Assembly: GCA_018907035.1 (NCBI GenBank)
Contig: JACCIC010000064.1
Span: forward strand, 2,757,001 to 2,821,000
Length of the DNA stretch: 64,000 bases
Origin: Sycobia sp. Sy_11
Taxonomy: Eukaryota; Arthropoda; Insecta; Hymenoptera; Epichrysomallidae
Direction: 5' to 3'
Positions 11,598 to 22,001 of the stretch are shown here, piece after piece (the first letter of the stretch is position 1; each line of letters starts with the position of its first letter). The position numbers and the translations under genes are program-made. The notes under the pieces are model-generated. The model was not told the origin of the DNA and searched no databases. It saw only the letters and a program-made list of their open reading frames with translations.

Positions 11598-12039
11598 TTT
11601 CGGATTAGTCTACGGGGGTCATTTTAAACAAGGACAATCTGACTGTCATTATAATTTTCAATTAATTATATATTGATATGTACAAATATTAATATAAATA
11701 TATATTGATATTATTAGGTATTAGAATTAATTAAGTTAATTAGACTGTAAGACCAATAGAAACATTTATTAATTTATCTAAATTAATAAATATTTTTATC
11801 GGTCTTACAGTATTTATAATATCATATATTAGCTAAAATAATGATAGTCAGACTGTCCCTGTTTATGATCACCCCCGTAGAACCTGAAATAAAACTTATT
11901 ACTACAATAAATTATATAAAAAAATTAAAAATAAAAAATAAAAACTAATAAAAGTACTTATTCTATGTTAGTAAGGGGCAACCTGACTGCCCCCACCACG
12001 TTAAATATAGGATCACCTTCTTGTCCGATGGGATAATAT

Positions 12040-12598
12040 TAATAAAATCGTGGTATTACCATATGGAAGAGTATTATCTGAAAAAATTAGAAGTGCATTT
12101 AAAAAACATAAGATTCAAGTTTACTTTAGAAACAATAATAATATTAGAAAGCTATTTAATAATTGTAAAGATAAGGATGAAAAATATTTGAAAACAGAAG
12201 TAGTATATAAAACAAACTGTAAGAATTGTGACAAATATTATATTGGACAAACGGGAAGGTACCTAGGACAAAGAATATATGAACATCAATATAGCTTACG
12301 AAGCATGAATGGTACATCCGGGCTGAAAGAACATAGTTTAATCTTGTTACATTCTTTCGACTTTGAAAATGTAAATATTTTGGATTATGGTATTAAAAAT
12401 AAATATAAAATAGAAACTTTTGAAAATGTTTATATTTTGAAAAATCCCAATAATGTAAATTTAATGTTAGAGTCGAGTAAATTGGACAACACTTATCATT
12501 CCTTATTGGTATGGAATTTGTATTTAGCATTTAAGTTAAAGAAAAAAGGGGGCCCTATAAATGTTATACTAATAAATTTAGAGTGGGAGTGGGTATAA
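12040..12598 (+). pseudogene. Penelope-like C-terminal region with GIY-YIG endonuclease
   Basis: The 182-aa frame starts in the linker after the RT (LPYGRVLSEKIRSAFKKH, matching the end of the RT piece at 3490-3540). It then enters a CX2C-type segment (NCKNC) and the GIY-YIG nuclease core, seen as KYYIGQTGRYLGQRIYEH, with the Arg and His expected of the fold. The GIY-YIG domain of Penelope-like elements makes the nick that primes reverse transcription. The frame itself is open to TAA at 12596. The RT is missing, so it cannot act alone. The first Met is internal to the original protein and not a true start. Confidence 0.8.
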
Positions 12599-12624
12599 AG
12601 TAGCATGCTGGGTTTTACAATTTA

Positions 12625-12673
12625 GTTTAGTTCCTGAGGATGAACCGTAGCGGTTCGAAACGTCGGACAAGAA
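12625..12673 (+). ncRNA. Hammerhead ribozyme-like motif of a Penelope-like element, copy A
   Basis: The core CTGAGGA (12634-12640; general form CUGANGA) is followed after one extra T by a perfect stem II: GAACCG, loop TAG, CGGTTC (12642-12656). Then come GAAAC (12657-12661) and GTC (12662-12664), with predicted cleavage after 12664. Bases upstream of the core (12630-12633) pair with 12665-12668 as stem I, with further pairs beyond one mismatch. Stem III would be only A-C/G-U. Such short stems are known in Penelope-element hammerheads, which can act as dimers. The single base between core and stem II departs from the canonical form. Activity is inferred. Confidence 0.7.
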
Positions 12674-13029
12674 GGTGATCCTAAATTTAAGGTGGTGGGG
12701 GCAATCGGGTTATCCTTTACTAACATAGAATAAGTACTTTTATTATTTTTTATTTTACTTATTATTATATTTTATTTTTATTTTTAATTGTCTGATATAA
12801 TTTATTGTAGTAATAAGTTTTATTTCAGATTCTACGGGGGTGATCATAAACAAGGACAGTCTGACTGTCATTGTTTTAGCTAATATATAATATTATAAAG
12901 ATTATAAGACTGTTAAAAATATTTATTAATTTAATTCAGAACAGTCGATATAAGTACAATTTTTAATTTTAATTTATCTAAATACAGTGGACATAAGCAT
13001 AATTGAAGTATTATATATATTCGGTATAC

Positions 13030-13560
13030 AAATAAGTTCCTAACATTTGAGAGAAAATGGCGTCACCAGTGGATCCTGCGCAGAAATGTCAGACCTCATG
13101 TGTTATATTTTTAGCTTGTGTATTCGTAATCAACTTTGCAGCATTACATTTTGTTCGGTGTCGTTTATTTCATCGAGCAAAATCATGACAAGTTTCCAAC
13201 CAAATAAATGTTATTTGCAGGCAGCACTGCTTCTATTTTTTAATGTAAGGGAAAGTGCGGCTGACGCCTATCGTTTGCTTTCGAACACTTATAGAGCGGA
13301 ATGTATTGGCGAATTGAATGTCACGAGTTATTCAAACGATTGAAAAGTGCTGATTTTGAAGTTGAAGAAAGCTCCGAAAAGCCGCAATGTTTTCAGAAGT
13401 CGAGAATTTAACGAATTTTAAATTAGACGCTTTGCTGGATGAGGATCCTTGTCAGATTCAAGAAGCATTTACTGCAGACTGCAACAAGCCGTTTCCTTGC
13501 GCCTAAAAGCTTTGGGATTCATTAAAAATGTTGGAAACTCGGTTTATTAAAATTAAAACC
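13030..13560 (+). pseudogene. Mariner transposase fragment, N-terminal half
   Basis: From about 13180 the plus strand reads a mariner N-terminal helix-turn-helix domain: TSFQPNKCYLQAALLLFFNV, then ESAADAYRLLSNTY. After frameshifts it continues with a LLDEDPCQIQE-like segment (13430-13460) and the linker at about 13540. It stops there, so the catalytic domain is absent. The leader from 13054 (MGDVTS-like ATGGCGTCACCAGTGGAT) matches the minus-strand copy ending at 21884, so both belong to one subfamily. Frames change at about 13290 and 13400. Confidence 0.7.
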
Positions 13561-14980
13561 GAGACGTTATATTAATATGTACTTAATTTGGCGAAACATC
13601 CCTTGGGATTAAGGGGAAAAGTCGAATAAAGCGTTTTAGCTTTATTTACTTTAATTTTGTAATTTATTATTTACAATATGAGAATAGAAAAAATAAATTA
13701 ATAAAGCGAAAAAAGATATAAAAGAAGATCGACGATCAACTACTGCAGTTTCGACAACATCACTATACACGTCATGTTTTTATACGTCTTCCAGAGATGC
13801 AACTGATGCCTATTACTAGCTGTCCAGTACATATTTTTTTTAATAAATAAAATCTGTTTATTTCTATTGCGAGCATATAGTATGCGAACATACATGTATA
13901 ATAAACATTATTAAGAGAAATAAATGTACTTAAAAGATTATTTGTATTTCATTTTTTTCTTTACTACATTATGTCTTTAATTAGAATGTGAATGAAGCGA
14001 TAATATTAAATTTATACATTTGTTAAATATGATTCGGTATTATAATATACAGTATGGCATTTAAATAAATATTTAAAGTATAAATATCTATTTATTAATT
14101 AAAAATATAAGTTCAATCCATATGTAATCATACATATCGAACCATAGACGGCAGCCATTAATGTTTTTATACCATCGGGCTAAATAATTCAAATAAGTTA
14201 CAGTAAAATAACATTAATTAATTTTTATGTAAATAATGAAATACATATTTTATAAATCAAAAATATATATAATATTTTAAATAATCGATAATAGTTTTAC
14301 AAATAATAATAAGCATATATATCGATAATAAATAGACCTACAATAATATATTTATATAAATTGATAACAATATATAAAACACATCGAACTATAAGTTTAG
14401 CCCACATTAACGAAATGTTATCCGCTACATCATCACTATATTTGGGCAACAAAAACAATTTTGTAACATTTGCCCAAATACGGCGTTTGACTGTTTGGGT
14501 TGACGCAAGTCTTATGCGTCAGAAGTTGACGCAAGTCGTATGCTTTTACGACCAAAGACTTTGAAGTAACGGAACGCGTGCATTAGCAATGCGCTAAATT
14601 AAATATTGAATATTTCCAAATACTCAATATTTATTAACATAATTAGTTATAGCAAAAAAGATTTATTTATAACAAAATTAGTAAATATAACAACTATATT
14701 ATAGGACTTCTAGAATAAATATTATAAAATTGTAAATAGTCAAATAAACCCCCGAGTCTGGTAACCTGCAACTTTACAATCCCCGACCTTGACACTCTCG
14801 AAATCCTATTGAAATACAATCGAAATTTAAAATCTTCCAACTTTTGAAAATTAGTTAGAGGTCATGAAAATCATAAAACATTTCAAATTTATATCAATAA
14901 TATATTATTTAGATCAATAATTTCAATGTCGTGGTGAAACAATCATTTTTTATTGTAATCTCATGGACTTATATATTGTA
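13561..14980. other. AT-rich DNA, no gene; one short direct repeat
   Basis: Almost entirely AT-rich. At 14500-14545 the block GTTGACGCAAGTC followed by KTATGC occurs twice in a row, about 27 bases apart. 14755-14800 is slightly GC-richer, but no coding or terminal structure is visible. Confidence 0.4.
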
Positions 14981-14984
14981 ATCT

Positions 14985-16560
14985 TCAATGTAAACGTACT
15001 TTTTTGCTAGATCTGCGTCTTTGATGGAATGTTCTTTTCACCGCTTTACTCTTATGCTTAAGTAAAGTATCCCTTTTAAGGTTTGAGCAGTAATCTGACA
15101 TCATATTGAAATCCTTGATGATGCCTTTCCATCTCTTTAATATCTTTATAAAATCTTTCACCTTGCTGTTCACTATATTCTCCTAGATTTGATGGAAATT
15201 TGTCCAAATGAGAATCTAAAAAGTGGAGCTTCAGACTCATGAGATATTGAATAGCTTTGTAGTTAACGACCAAGTCGCTAACGCTTTCTTCATAGTTTAG
15301 ATCTCTGTTGTTATCTAAAAATTTCGTACCAATATACACAAATCTCTGCCAAACTTGTCGATCATTCTCTAACATTCGATTTGGGAATTCGAAATCTTTT
15401 ATCAGCTCTCTTATTTTAGGTCCATCAAAAATTTTCTCATTGATTTTTGCTTCGGAGAACTTTGGAAACTTCACGAAGAAATATTGAAAGGCTGCACTAT
15501 CTCTTTTCTTTAAACTTTCACTAGCTGTTTAATTAAGCCTAATTTTATATGAAGAGGAGGCAGTATTATATTATCAGGATCAACCAACTTATTGTATTTG
15601 AGATTTTTTTCCTCTACAACAAAACTATTCCTTGCTGGGTACTTCTTTACATCATAATGCTATTCACAAGCTTTGCTGTCCCATTCACATTGACAACATG
15701 GGTATTTCGTAAAACCAGAATGACCCAAAATTATTTTAACAACTTTTAAATCTGTACAGAATTTCCATTTATACAACACCTAATTAATTTTATCAAATAA
15801 ATATTCCATATTAAGGTAATTTCCATCCATTGTCCTAGACTGAACCAATGGAACAGAAGCTAGTATATTCTCACTGTTTAATAACACAGCTTTAAGGCTT
15901 CTCTTAAAAAAATCAATAAATAACCGTCATTCTTTAAAATCATGTTCAACTCCAAATTCGCTAAATATCCCATCTATATCATTATGATATATACCAAAGA
16001 ACCATCTTAAACAAAATATTTTCGAAAAGGATCATCTCTGTTTTTGTAGTATGTTACTTTTGTTTTTTGTGTAAACATCCTTTTTCTTTCAACCGTGATA
16101 CCAATATTTCCGATTGCGCTTTAGATAGCCCTAAATCTGTTACCAAATCATTGAGTTGATTCTGATCAAGCTTTGAACGGGTTATACGGTTACCCGTTGT
16201 ACTAATATCACAATCAGTTTCTTTGTTATCTTCATCGAACTTCCTCGATCATTCATTTCATCATGTCTGCGACACCTTCTCTTCATCTTTTTTACCATTT
16301 TCTTGGACAATGTCGTTCAAAGATTCTGTAGTGTTTTCATCACTTACATGTATTTCCATTGCTTCATCTTTATCATGACTGGTATCGCTTACTAAGACTG
16401 AAATTGTGAGAGACGAAGTAGTTATGTAAAACAAAGATCGACTGTTTCTTGAATTAATTCCAAATTTGGCGTTAATACAAAAATAGCAATGACTGTCATG
16501 ATCTCGAGGTGCACGCCAAATCATAGGCGATGAGAAAATCATTTGTTGCACTCCACTCTT
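14985..16560 (-). pseudogene. Decayed member of an arthropod-expanded uncharacterised protein family
   Basis: Read from 16560 down to 14985, pieces in several frames align in order with a large protein family found in many copies in arthropod genomes. I recognise it but it has no known function. The pieces are PMIWRAPRDHDSHCYFC (about 16530-16480), an acidic Ser/Thr-rich segment, and a helical segment near 16170-16070. Next come EWRLFID-like and FKRSLKAVLL-like stretches (about 15990-15890), a CQCEWDSKACE stretch (about 15690-15660), and IILPPLHIKLGLIKQ (about 15560). The C-terminal part has MSLKLHFLDSHLDKFPSNLG (about 15245-15185) and GERFYKDIKEMERHHQGFQ. There are multiple stops and frameshifts, including one in the CEWDS region. 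Such genes behave like multicopy, perhaps mobile, elements; that is inference. Confidence 0.7.
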
Positions 16561-16813
16561 CCAACGTCTTAAACGCGAATCGCAAACTCAGACTACAGAC
16601 AGACAATCACCAACCCAGGGTTGGTTCAAATCCATATCAGTAGTTTTAAGACACTCGTTGTACATATTTCGAAGTTTTTCAGAAAAAGAAATGAAGTTAA
16701 TATTGATATTATATTTGCCGCACAGAATACACAAATTTATTGAGCATTTAACCATTTTTGAAGATTATAAATGAAGTTCTATTGTACACTAAATAACTGA
16801 ATAAGCAATGGAT
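16561..16813. other. No gene recognised
   Basis: Upstream side of the family pseudogene. It may contain its lost N-terminus in decayed form (minus strand), but I cannot align it. Confidence 0.3.
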
Positions 16814-16985
16814 AAATCGTTGCTATACTGGACTTCCAACTATCCTGAAAAGGACTGTTGGACAAAACCGCTGCTGCACTGAATATATCCAACTATCTTG
16901 AAAAGGACTGTTGGCCAGAATTGCTGCTGCACTGGATATCCAATTATCCTGAAAAGTACTGTTGGATGGAACAGCTGCTGCACGC
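16814..16985. repeat. Minisatellite, three units of about 57-60 bp
   Basis: Three consecutive units share GCTGCTGCACTGGATAT, CCAACTATCCTGAAAAGG and ACTGTTGG. Identity is high but not perfect, with small length differences between units. Confidence 0.85.
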
Positions 16986-17290
16986 TTATAGCTTATAGGA
17001 CTCTGTTGGTGAGGAAATTGTGGTAATAGGGATTAGATGCAAGGTGCCTAAGAGTTAAGTGCTGGGGAGTTAAGAATATTGGGGTACCGGGAATCGGGTT
17101 TTAGGGTTAAGTGCTCGGTGGTAATGGGAATTGGGGGTATGAGGGATTGGGTTAAAGGCGTTTTAAGGTTAAGTGCTCAAGGTTTGGAGAAATTAGGATG
17201 TAGAGATCGAGGGTGAAAGTCACGCAGAGTTTCAGGGTTCGAAGGTTAAATCAAACAGGGTTCAAAGACTAGGCCTTGAATAGACAAACA
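16986..17290. repeat. Degenerate G-rich short repeats
   Basis: The motif GGTTAAGTGCT and relatives (GAGTTAAGTGCTGGGG, GGGTTAAGTGCTCGG, AGGTTAAGTGCTCAAGG) recur every 50-70 bases in G-rich, C-poor DNA. No gene is present. Confidence 0.55.
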
Positions 17291-17520
17291 ATATTTAAGG
17301 TATCTCATTTTAATGTACCACCCCTGATATCTCATTAGATATGTAATTTAGCGGAAAATGGTTCAGACAAGCATTTTCAAGATCAAATCAAAGTTAAGCT
17401 TACCTGTTTTAATGGAAACATATTTTTTTTTTCATATTCTGATGCTGTGATAAAAAATAGGTATTTTTTATATGAAAAATTTTTTTTTCAAATGCTTTGA
17501 TTTCTCGCTAAAAGGCACGT

Positions 17521-17940
17521 TTCAGTTTTGACCTTTGAGACCCAATCAAGTCAAGTTCAATCAGTTAAATCAGGCCAGTTCAATTTTAAATCTCAATCAG
17601 ATCAAAACGTGTCAAGGTCACGATCAAGTGACAGTAGGACCACGGTCAAGTGATAGTCAGATCAACATCAAATGAAAGTTCTGGTCCGGTCAAGGCCAAG
17701 ATGAGATCTAGTAATACATCAAGTACAAGGTCAAGGCATGCCTACATCAAGGTCAAAGCAAGGACAAGCTTGAAACATTGAGATCTAGGTCAAGCCGTAG
17801 TCTATTTTAGGTGAAGTCGCTGTCAAGTCAAGTGCAGTCAAGAAAAAACGTACCCCAATGTCCAGCCACTCAAGGCAAGATGTATCTCCACATCCAGCCA
17901 GTTAAGGTAAGATACTAACGTCCAGCTAGTCACGGCAATT
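17521..17940. repeat. TCAAG-rich degenerate tandem repeat
   Basis: Short units such as CAAGTCAAG, GATCAAG, AGGTCAAGGTCA and CATCCAGCCA recur through the stretch without a coding frame. It lies directly inside the left inverted repeat of the transposon. Confidence 0.6.
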
Positions 17941-18029
17941 TCATCGCCTCAAGTGCTCTAACAAATGCCGATTCTATTGAATACACATTTGTATTCTCTG
18001 CCGGAAACTTCTTTCGATATCTGTAAATA

Positions 18030-18927
18030 TTTATGAGGTAATTGCCTGGAATGCTGCAACAATCCTATCCATCATATTTTGTACTTTCATCTGGCGGTCC
18101 GCGTAAAGTCTCTGCTTTACAACTCTCTATCGGAAGAACTATAGCGGGGTTAACTCTGGCGATCTCGCTGGGAATTCACAGTATGGACTACCAATATCAA
18201 TCCGACAATCCCAACCATCTGCATATGTCGCGTTTAGAAATCTCCTGACAAGTAGTTCACGACGAGCCAGAGCATCATCCTGCTGAAATCACATGGGTCG
18301 CCTTATTTCTAGCAAAATCTTTTCCAGTAGAGATGGAATCGAGTTCTCGAGAATATCGAAATAAATCTGGGCACATAAATTACGCTCATTAAAAATGGGA
18401 CCTATGAGGTATTCTCCAACTATGCCCGTCCAAACAATAATAGACCATAGGTTTTGTGTACGGTGATTTCGCTGTTAATTTGGATTTTCTTCTAGATAGT
18501 AATACGCGTTATAAAGATTAAGTGCTCCCATGTTATCGAACTTTGCGTCCTCGCAAAGTGAGTCCGATCAAATAAAAATGGGCCTCTATGCATTTGTTTT
18601 CACCCACTGACAGAATACAAGTCACCTGACCTGTTGATCTGGGTACTTCATGCGTTCGTTGAATTTGACGCGTCCAAATATGAGGATCCGCGGTAATAAT
18701 AGCGCGAACCCCAAGCGCAATATGTTCTCTTGGGCCCCTCCATCGCATATGCCCTCTGAGGTCACTTTCTTGAGCTCTAACCGTAAGAAGTCTAATAGTC
18801 CTCCTAATAGGATGATAAGCATCTGGATCCTTTCAACGTACAACCTTGCCGCAGCCCTGTAATTATCGTTACATTATCCAAGAATCTTGATCGTATTGAC
18901 AATCTCTACTGAGGTGTTGTCCGCCAT
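18030..18927 (-). pseudogene. Decayed transposase with helix-turn-helix N-terminus (DUF4817/DDE_3 type)
   Basis: A start reading MADNTSVEIVNTIKILG (18927 down) precedes NYRAAARLYVERI, the usual opening of the DUF4817-type DNA-binding domain seen in many insect transposases. Other frames then give RWRGPREHIALGVRAIITAD and DPHIWTRQIQRTHEVPRST. Further pieces match the catalytic part: a QQDDA segment (about 18290) corresponds to the second acidic region, and CEFPARSPELTPL (about 18180-18145) to the third. There are at least four stops or frameshifts. It lies between the long inverted repeats and is their probable former transposase. Confidence 0.65.
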
Positions 18928-19689
18928 TTTTCTGCTGTGAGATAATTTTTTCGGAAATTCTCAATTTTACCAAAAATAATTTATAGTAAGTATTTATCTG
19001 CTCTGAAATTCAGATTTTCAAAGACCATGCAAACCTAATGATGACAAACATGGAAGAACTGTCAGAATTTCCAAGCCATATCAAGAATAACATTTTACAT
19101 ATCGACATGTCTTACAAAGACAGGTACGGTTAGAAAAAACTGGAACATTTGTGAAGACAAGCACGTTCCGTTTTTCTAATTGTGAAGACTAACACGTTTC
19201 GGATTCTAATATTTTATACTTTTTCGAAACTTAGCCTGAGTATCTTGATTTTGGGAATCGCTGATTACGAATCTTTACCAAAGGGTCAAATATGAAAAAT
19301 GTCTTCTAGCAATAAATCAAAACATTTAAGAAAAAAAATTTTCATACATAAGATACGTATTTTTTATCGCAGCATCTGAATACGAACTAAAAAGTATATG
19401 TTTCCATTAAAAAAACTAAACTTGACCTTGATTAGACCTTGAAAATGCATTTCCAAGTCAACGAAAAGGTAATTTTCAGATGCCCCCTTCGGATCCTACA
19501 ACGATCGTCTGAACGATGTTTCACTAAATTGCATATCCAAAGACATATCATGGGTGGTACATTAAAATGGGGCACCTTGTATAACACTAGCCTTACTCAG
19601 ATCCTCGATAGTAAAGTATATTTCATGCATATGACTCCGATTTTCCGCAGATTTTTCTGCTAGCAATACCGTTAGTCAATTTACTATCT

Positions 19690-20500
19690 CATTTGTGTTA
19701 TGCCAGTATACATAGTCTAATGGCCTATTGTTTTGTATAATTTTAAACCAAAGTAAAATACCTCTTCCTTTTTTCTAAACGTTGGTAAAATAGATTCTGA
19801 AAATTTTTTATTTTTCATCGCATGAATTCCTTTATTTTTATTATAATCTTTTTTTTATGTGCACTGAATACTTCGAGAATTCTTTGATAATGTTGACGAT
19901 CATTATTGTTAATGTGTTTTGAGTTTGGTAATTTTCTAAATAATAGTTTAACAATCACTAGTGATGGGGTATTTTGTATTATTAACTATGATATTACTGT
20001 TGGCAAAATGTGTCAGTAAATTTCCAATCATGTGATCATTATTTTCCTCATATACTTCGTACATAAAATCAAGAAATATATAGCGATTAAGATCCACCAT
20101 ACCTAGTTATTTTTGAAGATTTGTATCATCTTGCTTAATATCACTCTCAGCTGATTCTAAAACAGTAATAATATTATCAGTGGTTGGATCATTTTATAGT
20201 GCGTCAATATTAATAATTAAAAGTAGCACAATTACCCTCATTATAACACTGCGATTCTTTCTTTTTCTTTCTCTGTTTGAAAGTAGATAAATTTCCCTTC
20301 TCATCTTATTTGATATTTAATACATCAAGCACTTTTGTTGCAGTAATGAGTTTATTCAGAGGAGTAACGATTGGTTTGAAGGTTTCGTCTAACACACGTT
20401 CTACATCGCTCAATCCTATTTTAATAATTAATGTTTACGTCTTATTACTTGCCGTAAATTGGTTAGTTGACGCAATATATTTTCTTTTCTCGATGATAGT
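19690..20500 (-). pseudogene. DUF8207-like ORF remnant
   Basis: On the minus strand, pieces in broken frames read VERVLDETFKPIVTPLNKLI (about 20390-20330) and NRYIFLDFMYEVYEENNDHM (about 20095-20035). NSNIIVNNTKYPITS and a segment with HYQRILEVFSAHKKKDYNKN follow at about 19905-19845. The order and style match DUF8207 proteins, which are common in arthropod genomes and have no assigned function. I rely on recognition, not a search. Stops and shifts are frequent. It lies 1.5 kb downstream (same strand) of a capsid-like remnant at 22002-22870. They may belong to one ancient virus-like element, later interrupted by a Penelope terminal repeat and a mariner. Confidence 0.5.
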
Positions 20501-20573
20501 CGGACATGTTCAGTGTTCAAATTTTAAAACCCGAATGCTTAGCATATTTATGTTATACTATATCTATAGTAAA

Positions 20574-20960
20574 ACAGTGGAACCCTTTTCTAGATGTATC
20601 ATAATATACTTTTTGATTAATAAATATTTTATCATTGGTCTTACAGTCCGATCAAATCAATCGAAAACAATACGTAACAATATCAATACATATCTACATT
20701 AACATTAATACATCCATACACAAAAATAATAAAAATAAAAATTAAAATTAAATTAAAAATTATAATGACAGTCAGACTGTCCTTATTTACAGTCACCCCC
20801 GTAGAATAATCTGAAAATAAAATATTAGCTGAAAAAAATTTTTTTGTTAGTAAAGTGCAGTCTGACTGACCCCAACACCCTTACCTAATTAAAGATCCAG
20901 TCCAACGTTTCGAGCTCGCTACGGCTCCTCATCAGGTACTGGGTGAGTTAAATTTAATTT
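20574..20960 (-). mobile_element. Penelope-like terminal repeat (pLTR) copy
   Basis: On the minus strand it runs from a hammerhead-like motif (20943-20894) through TTAATTAGGTAAGGGTGTTG, the GTCAGACTGCACTTTACTAAC block, TATTTTATTTTCAGATTATT, CTACGGGGGTGACTGTAAA and GGACAGTCTGACTGTCATTA. It ends in the GACTGTAAGACCAATGATAA block near 20630-20650. The same blocks in the same order occur at 34910-35760 and, in diverged form, at 11597-12930. No coding part is attached. Confidence 0.8.
20894..20943 (-). ncRNA. Hammerhead ribozyme-like motif of a Penelope-like element, copy B
   Basis: On the minus strand the core CTGATGA (20935-20929) is exact. It is followed by one G and a stem II with GAGC pairing GCTC (20927-20924 with 20915-20912), then GAAAC (20911-20907) and GTT (20906-20904). 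Stem I pairs CCAGTAC upstream (20942-20936) with GGACTGG downstream (20903-20897), with one mismatch. All conserved core positions of a type I hammerhead are there, with a minimal AC/GU stem III. Cleavage would fall after 20904. Confidence 0.75.
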
Positions 20961-21330
20961 TAATTTTTATTATTATAGTTTTATCAAAATTGAAGTTTAA
21001 TAAAATAATGAGATTATTTACAAGTAGCAGAGTTCATTTTCATATCATTTTGTACATTCTAGACAAATGGTATACCTAGCGGCTTTTATAAAAATGTTAG
21101 TAAAGGTATAATAAGCAGACGGATAATAAATATTAAAATGAATATTTAAATATTACATGAGTAATATAAAAAATTGTTACTTACGATTCGTAAAAATATA
21201 TTTTACACAGAAATGCCATTCACGCAGGGAGTAATAAAACAGAATTATATTGAATCATCGATGAGATTATATTGGTAATCGTTCTTCTGCTATTTATTCT
21301 AATAATTCATCATTGATAAAAAAATTAGAT
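20961..21330. other. AT-rich DNA between elements
   Basis: No frame, repeat or terminus recognised. By position it could be part of the interrupted virus-like remnant, but I cannot show it. Confidence 0.3.
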
Positions 21331-21349
21331 ATAAACTTGTTAGGTCATT

Positions 21350-21884
21350 TCTCACAATGCTTCAATTCGCACGGCACCCACTTACCAACCTTTTAAATGA
21401 ATCTCAATGATTTTTGACTCAGAGAAATAGATTGTTGCACGAAGTCCAATGATACAGCCAGTTCTTTTTGAATCTGACACGGCTCTTCATCCAGTAAAGC
21501 ATATAAATCCTCGTCTTCAAAACTTTTCGACATTCTAGATCGATCTTTGTATTGAAGTTCAAGATTACCATTTTTGAAACATTTGAATTACTCGGGGCAT
21601 GTCGATTCACCAATACATTTCGCCTCATACGTTTTCAATGAATGAACGTTCGAAACTAAACGATAGGTCTTAGCCGCACTTTTCCTCATATTAAAGAATA
21701 GAAGCCGCGCTTCCAGCAAATGACGTTTATTTGGCTGAAAATTGGGATGATTGTGCTTGATAAAATAAATTACACCGAAAGAAATGCTCAAATATAATGC
21801 TTCAAAGTTGTTGTCAGATACACAACCTATAAATAGAACACATAAAGTTTGACATTTCTTCCCGAAATCCACTGGTGACGCCAT
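21350..21884 (-). pseudogene. Mariner transposase fragment, N-terminal half
   Basis: The leader starting at 21884 (ATGGCGTCACCAGTGGAT) is shared with the plus-strand copy at 13054. It is followed by a mariner HTH domain reading NFQPNKRHLLEARLLFFNMR (about 21745-21690) and KSAAKTYRLVSN. Other frames continue with an LLDEEPCQIQKELAVSL-like stretch (21500-21450) and a WVPCELK linker near 21375. The catalytic domain is missing. Same subfamily as 13030-13560. Confidence 0.7.
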
Positions 21885-22001
21885 GTTTTGACAAACGCTG
21901 GAAACTTTTAAAGTAAATATTCATTGTCACTTGAAGCCTTGCATATCAACAACATACCTCATCTTGATTGTCAGATTCTGACAAAAAATTTTACTTATAT
22001 A

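Larger units (their letters stand above)
11597..12930 (+). mobile_element. 5'-truncated Penelope-like element with inverted terminal arms
   Basis: A central GIY-YIG coding piece (12040-12598) is flanked by long inverted arms. The left arm (about 11755-12028) is the reverse complement of the right arm (about 12663-12930), with only scattered differences. Shared blocks are GGACAAGAAGGTGATCC, the GGTGGTGGGGGCA block, TTACTAACATAGAATAAG, TCTACGGGGGTGATCATAAA and GGACAGTCTGACT. A further inverted piece of the same repeat occupies about 11600-11650. Penelope-like elements are known for such LTR-like repeats (pLTRs) in direct or inverted order. Related terminal repeats recur at 20574-20960, 23206-23319 and 34910-35760. 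Confidence 0.8.
17297..19580 (-). mobile_element. 2.3-kb DNA transposon with long terminal inverted repeats
   Basis: The left end (17297-17520) matches the reverse complement of the right end (about 19320-19580) over some 200 bases. Shared blocks include AAGGT..C.CATTTTAATGTACCACCC, TTTTAATGGAAACATATTTT, CTG.TAAAAAATA.GTATTTT and GAAAAATTTTTTT. Inside lie a TCAAG-rich tandem stretch (17521-17940) and a decayed minus-strand transposase (18927-18030). The termini AAGGT/ACCTT are clear, but the target duplication is not. Long-TIR DNA transposon structure is well supported; the family name is not. Confidence 0.75.

Noticed and set aside
16814..16985. CRISPR-like array
   Set aside because: Tandem units adjoin each other with no unique spacers, and the context is eukaryotic.
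20277..20702. 141-aa plus-strand frame
   Set aside because: It is antisense to the DUF8207-like remnant and a Penelope terminal repeat and has no recognisable sequence.
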